From positions 1 to 22,168 of the forward strand of contig JAISNZ010000073.1 in NCBI GenBank assembly GCA_031275955.1: a DNA stretch of 22,168 nt, given 5' to 3'. The position numbers and the translations under genes are program-made. Position 1 is the stretch's first letter, and each line of letters opens with the position of its first letter. The notes beneath the pieces are model-generated. The model saw only the letters and a list, made by a program, of their open reading frames with translations, did not search any database and was not told where the DNA came from. This document shows, piece by piece, positions 14,839-20,939 of this stretch. Source of the DNA: Desulfovibrio sp. (GTDB lineage Bacteria; Desulfobacterota; Desulfovibrionia; Desulfovibrionales; Desulfovibrionaceae).

Positions 14839-16325
14839 CGGGCAACCTCCCCGCGCACAATCTCCATCCCCAGAATACAGCCGCAGGCCAGAACCCCTGA
14901 AATAACGGCCCCCAATATTCCCGGCGCGACGACAGACTGCCCGGCCAGCCAAAGGTTGGGGATCCGGGTCACGGGCAGGGGATTGTATTGGTGGACGGAA
15001 TGTTTTGTGCCATACAAACCGCAGCCCGGCGCTTCCAAGAAATCCCTAAGCGTCAGGGGCGTGCCGCCGGCAAGGACCTCCGCCCGCGCGTTGTCCGGCC
15101 AACAGGAGGTGACGGCTTGCCGGAATCGTCCGAGCGTTTCCGTCTTTTGCCTGCCGTACCCGGCAGGACGCTTTCCCGTTTTTGTATTTTTCCAGTCTGT
15201 CCAGCTGAGGGGGTCCGCCGGGGCAAAGGCGATAAGAGCGGATTCTCCTGCAGCGCCTTCCCCGTCCGCCTGGCTTGCGCAGACGTAAAAAGGGCCTTCC
15301 TCAATTTTCGCGTCCGGCAGAAACCCTTTTTGTATATCGTCCGTCGGGCATAAAAAGAGGTTGCTGCCCCGGATCTCAGCCGGTGGAGAAGGCAGTTTGC
15401 AGAACAGGGTATAGGCGGAAACGGTATCCTCAAGGGCGGCAAGCCTGCGGGAATAGGCGGGTTTTACCGATCCTTCGGGAAACAGGGAAGGCAGAAGAGC
15501 CGGATGCGCCGTGAAGACGACGCCATCCGCGGGGAGAAGGCGTTCGTCTTCCAAAAGCACCCCGGTGACGCCCCGCGGCGGTGAACAGCGCAGCTTCTCC
15601 ACCGCCGCGCCGCACACGGTCTCCACCCCGGCCTTATCCAGACGTTTCTCCAGGGCCGCGATTATCGCCCTTCCACCCCCTGCGACTGTTTTGACGCCTT
15701 CCAAATAGGATCCGTCAACGCGCGCATGGAGGGAAAAGGGCGCTTCCGCCGGAGATACCCCGTACAGGAGCGAGTGGAGAGCCAGCACGCTCCGCAGTTT
15801 GATATTCCTGGTCCCTTGGGCAAGAACGGAAGCAAGGGGGAGGGCGTGCTCTTTCCTCTTGATCAGGGTCCTGGCGTATTCGCTGAAGTTCAGGAATACC
15901 GACGAGGAAAAGGATTCCTGCAGGGAAACGAGATACCTCCGGATAAAGGCGGCGTCGGCAGGAAAGGCGGAACACAGGGCGTCTTCCAGCGCTTCACGCC
16001 CCACAGGCAGACGGATTTCCGTTCCGGAGGAGAGGAAGCGGACGCGGTCAAAGCAGTCGCTGTTATAGTCTTTGAGGGGCAGATGCTCCAGGCGCAAGAG
16101 GTGAAAGTACCGGGTGAGGGGGCCGTGGGGTGAAAGTCCGCCCGCGTAATGGAATCCAGTGTCAAAATGGATGCCTTGCCGGGAGAAGCCGCGTAGCGTG
16201 GAACCCAGGCGGCGCTTTTTTTCCGCTATGGTCACCCGCAGGCCGTGCCTGGAAAGCAGCAGAGCCGTTGTGATGCCGGAAATCCCCCCTCCGATGACCA
16301 CAAAATGTTTCTCCGCGCTCTTCAT
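14829..16325 (-). CDS. FAD-dependent oxidoreductase, CrtI/retinol-saturase-like
   Basis: This 498-residue flavoprotein begins with a Rossmann dinucleotide motif, IGGGISG (11-17), with E35 at the end of strand two (VTIAEKKRRLGS). The substrate-side sequence GFSRQGIHFDTGFHYAGG and the C-terminal FAD motif NLWLAGQSVVAPGILGAVISG fit the phytoene desaturase, carotenoid isomerase and retinol saturase superfamily. Such enzymes add, remove or isomerise conjugated double bonds. The ATG at 16325 overlaps the upstream ketosynthase stop (ATGA); an extension of 72 residues into that gene has no family resemblance. Sitting between two ketosynthases, it probably acts on the polyene chain. This is not a standard aryl polyene gene. 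Squalene or sterol-type substrates are less likely, as no terpenoid genes are seen. Confidence 0.83.
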   Translation of the reverse strand: MKSAEKHFVVIGGGISGITTALLLSRHGLRVTIAEKKRRLGSTLRGFSRQGIHFDTGFHYAGGLSPHGPLTRYFHLLRLEHLPLKDYNSDCFDRVRFLSSGTEIRLPVGREALEDALCSAFPADAAFIRRYLVSLQESFSSSVFLNFSEYARTLIKRKEHALPLASVLAQGTRNIKLRSVLALHSLLYGVSPAEAPFSLHARVDGSYLEGVKTVAGGGRAIIAALEKRLDKAGVETVCGAAVEKLRCSPPRGVTGVLLEDERLLPADGVVFTAHPALLPSLFPEGSVKPAYSRRLAALEDTVSAYTLFCKLPSPPAEIRGSNLFLCPTDDIQKGFLPDAKIEEGPFYVCASQADGEGAAGESALIAFAPADPLSWTDWKNTKTGKRPAGYGRQKTETLGRFRQAVTSCWPDNARAEVLAGGTPLTLRDFLEAPGCGLYGTKHSVHQYNPLPVTRIPNLWLAGQSVVAPGILGAVISGVLACGCILGMEIVRGEVARCM

Positions 16326-17551
16326 CACGGCTTGGGGAAACGCAGGACAAGGGCGGCATTGGTTCCGCCGAACCCCGCGGAGTTGCAAAGAGCCGCGGGG
16401 ATATTCCCGGGGCGGGCGTCCGTGACGACATCCAGGCGCGCGGACCATTCGTCCGGCTGATGAAAATTGAGGTTGGGGGCAATAAAGCCGTGCCTGGCCA
16501 TAAGGGTCGTGTACACAACCTGCGCGGCTCCGGACATCCACAGCTCGTGCCCGGTCATGGATTTGGTGGAGGACACCGGCACGCCCCGGTCGCCGAAGAG
16601 CGCGGCGATGTTCCGGGCTTCAACGGCATCGCCCACCCGGGTGGAGGTGGCATGCGCGCAAACATAGGCAATATCCTTTTTCTGCAGCCGCGCGTCGGAA
16701 AGGGCCATGCGCATGGCCCTTCCCAACCCCTCCTCGCCGGGAACCGAAAGGCTTTCTCCATCGGAAGAAAAACCGTAGCCGGCAACTTCCCCGAGTATGG
16801 GGGTTCCCCGTTTTTCGGCAAGATCCAGCCTCTCCAGCAACAGGGCCGCCGCCCCGCCGCTTGGGACAAGGCCGTCCCGGTCCGCGTCAAAGGGACGCGA
16901 GGCCGCATGGGGGGAGCGTTCCCGCGTGCTGAAGGCCCCGAGGGCGTCAAAGCTGCACATGGATTGCCAGTTGATTTCCTGGGCGCCGCCGCAGAGGACG
17001 CGCTCCTGCCTGCCGTGAGCGATTAAGGCCGCCGCCTGTCCGACGGCATGCCCGCCGCTTGCGCAGGCCGCGCTGAGGGTCCAGGCCGCGCCTTGCGTCT
17101 TGAAAAGGGCGCCTAGATTCATGCTGATGCAGGAAGTCATGGAACGGAAAACCAGGCCGCTGCCCAGACTCCCGGTATCCTTCTTTTCCAGAAGCAGGCT
17201 CGCCTGTTCAACAGCCGCGAGACAACTGGAATCGCAGCCGAAGACAATGCCTGTTTCACCATTCTGGATTTGCGCGGGCTCAAGCCCGGACTGCAGCAAG
17301 GCCTGCCCGCAGGCCTCCGCCGCCCATTGGGCGAAGTCCGGCATGGTTTTTCGTTGTTTGCGGGAAAGAGGAAGGGTCGGCGTGTACGGAGGAAGGAGGC
17401 CGGTAAGCCCGGAGGCAAACCCCAGTCTTTTGCGTTCAGGATCAATGCCGATACCGGAGGCCCCTCCGCGCAGAGCCTCGGCCACGGCAACAGCGCCGTG
17501 GCCGAGAACGGAAACAATCCCCAGACCGGTTATCGCAACGCGGAAAATCAT
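16325..17551 (-). CDS. Beta-ketoacyl-ACP synthase (FabB/FabF-like), ketosynthase A
   Basis: This 408-residue condensing enzyme has a complete triad: C163 in LSAACASGGHAV, H300 in CAHATSTRVGD and H335 in KSMTGHELWMSGA, with K330. The C-terminal Gly loop is SAGFGGTNAALVL. The TKSMTGHELWMSGA stretch looks more FabB-like than that of the second synthase, which suggests different roles, for example initiation versus elongation. The ATG at 17551 follows the small lipoprotein gene by 24 bases, with no strong ribosome site. The stop overlaps the flavoenzyme start. In aryl polyene clusters one partner of the synthase pair lacks the catalytic Cys; that is not so here. Confidence 0.92.
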   Translation of the reverse strand: MIFRVAITGLGIVSVLGHGAVAVAEALRGGASGIGIDPERKRLGFASGLTGLLPPYTPTLPLSRKQRKTMPDFAQWAAEACGQALLQSGLEPAQIQNGETGIVFGCDSSCLAAVEQASLLLEKKDTGSLGSGLVFRSMTSCISMNLGALFKTQGAAWTLSAACASGGHAVGQAAALIAHGRQERVLCGGAQEINWQSMCSFDALGAFSTRERSPHAASRPFDADRDGLVPSGGAAALLLERLDLAEKRGTPILGEVAGYGFSSDGESLSVPGEEGLGRAMRMALSDARLQKKDIAYVCAHATSTRVGDAVEARNIAALFGDRGVPVSSTKSMTGHELWMSGAAQVVYTTLMARHGFIAPNLNFHQPDEWSARLDVVTDARPGNIPAALCNSAGFGGTNAALVLRFPKP

Positions 17552-17575
17552 GAGAGCAGGACGAGCGTAGGGATT

Positions 17576-17767
17576 TCAGTTCTGATTGGGTTCGGTTTTG
17601 CTTTTTTCGTTTGCGTACCCTTTTTCATAACCGTCTTCCAAGTCGTGCGCCTTGCGCTCAATCTTCGCCTGCGTCTTTCCGGCGGTTCTGCCGACCCAGG
17701 CGCAACCGGAGACTGCCGTTCCTGCCAGACAGACAATGAGAAGGATGGGGAGAAATTGTCTCAGCAT
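17576..17767 (-). CDS. Small lipoprotein, first gene of the APE-like operon
   Basis: This 63-residue protein is almost certainly real: a hydrophobic signal segment (MLRQFLPILLIVCLAG) ends in a canonical lipobox VSGC with C22 as the lipid site. The short mature part is charged and helical (TAGKTQAKIERKAHDLEDGYEKGYANEKSK written as separate segments QAKIERKAHD and EDGYEKGY here). The family is unknown to me, and the protein may be a small envelope helper. The start at 17767 has no Shine-Dalgarno sequence. A strong sigma70-like promoter ends only five bases before it, so translation may start on a leaderless transcript. There is no alternative in-frame start that keeps the signal peptide. Confidence 0.8.
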   Translation of the reverse strand: MLRQFLPILLIVCLAGTAVSGCAWVGRTAGKTQAKIERKAHDLEDGYEKGYANEKSKTEPNQN

Positions 17768-17772
17768 GGCTC

Positions 17773-17801
17773 ATGATAGCCCGGGGGGCGGAGGAAGTCA
17801 A
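17773..17801 (-). promoter_or_regulatory. Sigma70-type promoter of the APE-like operon
   Basis: On the minus strand, -35 TTGACT (17801-17796) and -10 TATCAT (17778-17773) are separated by exactly 17 bases. Each hexamer differs from consensus at one position. Transcription would begin at or within a few bases of the ATG at 17767. Confidence 0.65.
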
Positions 17802-17817
17802 TAAATGCGCAAAGAAC

Positions 17818-17831
17818 GGAAAATCTTTTCC
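17818..17831. promoter_or_regulatory. Palindrome, possible operator of the APE-like operon
   Basis: GGAAAA-TC-TTTTCC is a perfect inverted repeat with 6-base arms, 16 bases upstream of the -35 box of the minus-strand promoter. The binding factor is unknown. Confidence 0.35.
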
Positions 17832-17873
17832 CCCGCGCACGGTCAGAAACGTCTCTGCCGGTCTGAAAAAATA

Positions 17874-17883
17874 AAGGTGCCTT
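17874..17883. promoter_or_regulatory. Left copy of the AAGGTGCCTT operator
   Basis: AAGG-TG-CCTT has palindromic arms and is the exact reverse complement of a second copy at 17931-17940. It lies ten bases upstream of the putative -35 box of the metal operon. The MarR protein encoded in the operon is the likely binder, by inference. Confidence 0.5.
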
Positions 17884-17893
17884 ATATTTTTTC

Positions 17894-17922
17894 TTGACGG
17901 ACCCCGGCGGAGGAGGTACCGT
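17894..17922 (+). promoter_or_regulatory. Putative promoter of the metal-efflux/TIR operon
   Basis: A good -35 box, TTGACG (17894-17899), is followed 17 bases later by TACCGT (17917-17922), a poor -10 (three of six). The position between the two operator copies supports it; the weak -10 limits confidence. Confidence 0.4.
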
Positions 17923-17930
17923 CGAATCAA

Positions 17931-17940
17931 AAGGCACCTT
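17931..17940. promoter_or_regulatory. Right copy of the AAGGCACCTT operator
   Basis: This is the exact reverse complement of the copy at 17874-17883, centred 57 bases away, near the expected transcription start. Binding at both sites would bracket the promoter and fits autorepression. Confidence 0.5.
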
Positions 17941-17963
17941 CTAAATATGCAAAGGAGTATCCC

Positions 17964-18197
17964 ATGCCGGCATTTTTTGCGAAACTCCATCATTTGGCCC
18001 GGCATCGTTTTCACGGTCATGGACACGGCCTGCCAGGAGGCCCGCGGGGCGGCGGGGACAGGCGCGGGATCGCGCGGTTCGGTATTGGGGAAGAGAATTC
18101 CGCCTGCTGCCCTCTCTGCGACAAACATTGCCCCTTGACGGCTCCCGCCTGCGGCAAGGGGAGGGCGCATCAGGAAGCAAAGGAGGAACTGAGATGA
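17964..18197 (+). CDS. Small His/Cys-rich protein, probable metal binder
   Basis: This 77-residue protein has an excellent ribosome site (AAAGGAG, six bases before the ATG). It has a His-rich N-terminus (LHHLARHRFHGHGHG, residues 8-22) and a Cys-rich segment (ACCPLCDKHCPLTAPAC, with Cys at 48, 49, 52, 56 and 63). There is no signal peptide or membrane segment. I do not recognise a named family. Its stop overlaps the MarR start (ATGA), so the two are coupled. It likely binds a transition metal, as a buffer, chaperone or co-sensor for the MarR regulator. That is inferred from composition and from the exporter gene downstream. Confidence 0.72.
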   Translation: MPAFFAKLHHLARHRFHGHGHGLPGGPRGGGDRRGIARFGIGEENSACCPLCDKHCPLTAPACGKGRAHQEAKEELR

Positions 18198-18793
18198 GCG
18201 AAGACACCGCCGCAAGCGCTGAAAAACTGGCCGCGCTTTTTTACCGCGCCTTCAAGTTCATGGCCCGGGCCCATCATCATTACGGGCACGCGGAACACGC
18301 CCAAATGCATGTGCTCGCCCTGCTCAGGGACAGAACTTCCCTGAATCAGCGGGATCTGATGGAGATGCTGAACGTCCGCTCGGCTTCCCTGAGCGAAATC
18401 CTGGGCAAATTGGAACACCGCGGTTTCATTGAACGCGCGCGGGATGAGCAGGACAAGCGCAATTTCGTCATTACCGTCACCAGACAGGGCGCCGCCGCTG
18501 TCGCGGCCAATGAGGACGTCAGGCGGAAAAGCGCGGAGGCCTTCTTCGCCTCCCTTTCCGAAAATGAGCGGCAGCGGTTGGCGGAATTGTTGGAAAAGGT
18601 TATCCATGCTCTGGAAAAGGACATGCCCGGGCACGCCTGCCGCCCTGATCACGGGGTCGGACATCCGCGCGGGCAGCAGCATGACCATGAGGGCCACGGC
18701 GGCCGGCACGGGCATCACGCGCGGGGCGGCGAAGGCTCCGGACACGGGCGCCGCGCTTCGCCGGAGAAGGACGAACCCCATGACGAGGAATGA
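18194..18793 (+). CDS. MarR-family regulator with His-rich C-terminal tail
   Basis: This 199-residue DNA-binding regulator has the MarR winged-helix core at about residues 38-102. LNQRDLMEMLNVRSASLSEI holds the helix-turn-helix, and ERARDEQDKRNFVITVT forms the wing (Asp and Arg as in MarR wings). The helices that follow (SLSENERQRLAELLEKV) should form the dimer interface. Residues 147-196 are an extra tail with eleven His; the N-terminal helix also has AHHHYGHAEHAQMH. Typical MarR proteins lack such a tail, so metal sensing is likely. AGGAGG precedes the ATG at 18194, which overlaps the small protein's stop. It probably controls its own operon through the twin palindromes at 17874-17883 and 17931-17940. 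Confidence 0.9.
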   Translation: MSEDTAASAEKLAALFYRAFKFMARAHHHYGHAEHAQMHVLALLRDRTSLNQRDLMEMLNVRSASLSEILGKLEHRGFIERARDEQDKRNFVITVTRQGAAAVAANEDVRRKSAEAFFASLSENERQRLAELLEKVIHALEKDMPGHACRPDHGVGHPRGQQHDHEGHGGRHGHHARGGEGSGHGRRASPEKDEPHDEE

Positions 18794-19698
18794 GAGGAAT
18801 GCCACGGCGTGAATATCGCGGAGCCCTGGTCGGATTGGCGGGCATTGCCTGTAATGCCGCCCTGGCCGCGGCCAAAATCGCAATGGGACTGTCGGTCAAC
18901 AGCGCCGCGGTGCTTTCGGATGCTTTCAACAACCTCACCGATGCCGCCGCCTCTCTGGTTTTGACGGCGGGTTTCCTTGTGGCGGGGAAAACGCCCGACA
19001 GGGAACATCCCTTCGGCCACGGGCGGATGGAATACGTTTCCGGGCTTGTCGTCGCCTGCCTGATCATGGCCACAGGGCTCGGAATGGCGAAATTCTCCCT
19101 GGAACGTCTCTGGCACCCGCAATCCGTGGCCGCGAGCCGGATTGTGCTCTGGGGTTTGGGTCTCGGCATCGTTGTCAAGCTCCTCATGGGCCTGTTCTAT
19201 TACCGGGCGAATGCAACGCTCCGCTCACAGGCCATCCGGGCGGGCATAACCGACAGTTTTTCCGATGCCGCGGTAACGGCCGTGGTCCTGTCTTCTTTCT
19301 TTTTGGAAGGGCTTGCGCCTTTTTCCCTTGACGCGGCGATTGGATTTGTTGTAGCCGGAATCATCTTTTGCGGCGGGTTCAAGTCCGCCAGAGAGGATCT
19401 GACGTCCATCCTGGGGAAAGCCGGAGACGACGAGCTTATGCGCAGGATCCGGGAGGTTGTTCTTGCCGTGGACGGCGTCACGGGAGTGCATGATTTGACC
19501 GTGCATGATTACGGGCCTTCCCGAAAGTATGCTTCCGCCCACATTGAATGCATCCCTTCCATGAAGTTTTCGGAAGTGCACGAGGCTCTTGAGAAAGCGA
19601 CGGATGCCGCCCGCCGGATTCTGTCGCTGGATCTTGTGCTGCTCCCGGAGCCGACAGACAAGGGGGAACGGCATGCTGGAGCGCAAAACAAGCTGTGA
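18790..19698 (+). CDS. Cation diffusion facilitator (CDF) metal exporter
   Basis: This 302-residue inner-membrane antiporter of the CDF family exports divalent metal. It has the family's GLSVNSAAVLSDAFNNLTD segment, the REHPFGHGRMEY motif (71-82), about six transmembrane segments and a C-terminal cytoplasmic domain (about 210-290) with His234, His239 and His251. The metal pair in helix two is N47xxxD51 and in helix five D155xxxD159. Zinc exporters have His in these positions, so Mn or Fe is more likely. The ATG at 18790 overlaps the MarR stop (ATGA); an ATG nine bases further on is equally served by ribosome signals. The 3' end overlaps the TIR gene by 26 bases. Confidence 0.92.
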   Translation: MRGMPRREYRGALVGLAGIACNAALAAAKIAMGLSVNSAAVLSDAFNNLTDAAASLVLTAGFLVAGKTPDREHPFGHGRMEYVSGLVVACLIMATGLGMAKFSLERLWHPQSVAASRIVLWGLGLGIVVKLLMGLFYYRANATLRSQAIRAGITDSFSDAAVTAVVLSSFFLEGLAPFSLDAAIGFVVAGIIFCGGFKSAREDLTSILGKAGDDELMRRIREVVLAVDGVTGVHDLTVHDYGPSRKYASAHIECIPSMKFSEVHEALEKATDAARRILSLDLVLLPEPTDKGERHAGAQNKL

Positions 19699-20935
19699 GG
19701 CAATCCCGTGCGGTCTGGAGGAAGAGTCTTTCCTCTTTGTCAGTTACGCCCACCAGGACGCCGGGGTCGTCTTCCCCCTCATTGAGGGCATTCACGCGGA
19801 CGGCTATCAGCTCTGGTACGACAAGGGGATCAACATCAGTTCCACCTGGACGGACGAAATCGCCCTTGCCATCCTGCGCTGCAAGGTTTTTGTCGTTTTT
19901 CTCTCCAAAGATGCGGTTGCCTCCTCCTATGTGCGCGCCGAGGTGGAATTCGCCCTGAATCAGAGGATCAAGGTGATTCCCGTGTATCTGGACGGGATGG
20001 AGATTTTGCCTCCCGGACTCGCTCTGGGCTTGAACGCGACCCAGGGCATCACCGGGGTGGAGAGTACGCAGGCTATCCTCGATCAAATCCGCGCCGCGCT
20101 TGTCTACAATAAGATCAGCAAGAGCGGGGAGGCGGGGAAGGCATCCGGAGGAGAAAGGAAATCCGGCGGGAGGGCAAGACGCGGGAAGCCTTTTTCCCTT
20201 CCGGCCGTTCTGTCGGCGATCCTTGTCCTCGCGGTCTGCGCTGGATATCTTCTCTTGCGGGACACCCGGTTCGGCGCCGCTCCGGCGGGCTTTTTCGTCG
20301 CCCTGGCGAAACAGGCCTTCCTGCCGGCCGAACCTGTCCAGGTAAGCCTTTCCGGCCTGACGCCGCAGGTGGTCGACGCGGGCGCGATTATCGGCATCTC
20401 CAGGGCGGAAGCTGAACACGGCGATTTCCTCTCTTCCCGCTTCATCCGGGAGGAGGACGCCCGGTCCATCCGCGGGGAGAACGGCAGGCTTGTCAGGCTG
20501 CGGGCTCCCCTTGATCCCGGACGATATGAACTCAGGGGCTACGCCGACGGCGATGCGCTGACGGAATCGACCTTGGTCGCCCGGATCGGATTTTCCGTGG
20601 AGGGAACGGCCGAAGGGGCCTTTTCCCTGGCAATCGACAAGTCCCGCTATGCTCCGGGTGAAGAGATTGTCATCATGGTCCGGGGTGTGCCCCGCACCAT
20701 GCTGGATGACGGCGCCCTTGTGGGCATTTACCGGGCCGGCGCGCCGCCGGATGCCTTCCAGACGTATGTGCTGATCGGCGAAAGGGATCGGCAGTTTTCT
20801 CTGGACGCCCCTTTTGACGAGGGCCGCTATGAGATCCGCTCCTATGCGACCAGCAGCGTCTTTGCCGAGTCAACCCTTGCCGCCCGGGCCTTTTTCGAGG
20901 TTATCCCGCCGTCGCGGGAAGAGGCAGGAAAATGA
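19673..20935 (+). CDS. Membrane-anchored TIR-domain protein with duplicated C-terminal beta domains
   Basis: This 420-residue protein has a TIR domain at about residues 19-145. It shows FLFVSYAHQDAG (box-1-like), WYDKGINISSTWTDEI, VFVVFLSKDAVASSYVRAEVEFAL and VIPVYLDG. E90 in YVRAEVEF aligns with the catalytic Glu of TIR NAD-cleaving enzymes. A basic linker (about 150-173) precedes one transmembrane helix (about 176-195). Two homologous beta-rich domains of about 100 residues follow (206-309 and 316-410), each ending in DPGRYELRGYA- or DEGRYEIRSYA-type strands. The predicted topology is TIR inside and duplicated domains in the periplasm. The ATG at 19673 has GGGGGAA upstream and lies within the CDF gene end. 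Function is unknown: a signalling or immune-type NADase or an assembly scaffold. Confidence 0.85.
   Translation: MLERKTSCEAIPCGLEEESFLFVSYAHQDAGVVFPLIEGIHADGYQLWYDKGINISSTWTDEIALAILRCKVFVVFLSKDAVASSYVRAEVEFALNQRIKVIPVYLDGMEILPPGLALGLNATQGITGVESTQAILDQIRAALVYNKISKSGEAGKASGGERKSGGRARRGKPFSLPAVLSAILVLAVCAGYLLLRDTRFGAAPAGFFVALAKQAFLPAEPVQVSLSGLTPQVVDAGAIIGISRAEAEHGDFLSSRFIREEDARSIRGENGRLVRLRAPLDPGRYELRGYADGDALTESTLVARIGFSVEGTAEGAFSLAIDKSRYAPGEEIVIMVRGVPRTMLDDGALVGIYRAGAPPDAFQTYVLIGERDRQFSLDAPFDEGRYEIRSYATSSVFAESTLAARAFFEVIPPSREEAGK
20288..20902 (+). repeat. Internal duplication in the TIR protein
   Basis: Two tandem coding modules (about 20288-20599 and 20618-20902) encode the same pattern: an F..A.-K...P-E opening, GA-x-x-GI-x-RA, APxDxGRYExRxYA and ESTLxAR. 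The copies are diverged at DNA level, so the duplication is old. Confidence 0.7.
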
Positions 20936-20939
20936 AGCC

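Noticed and set aside
7423..17767. Carotenoid pathway, suggested by the CrtI-like enzyme
   Set aside because: No prenyltransferase or phytoene synthase is present; all partners are ketosynthase/ACP type.
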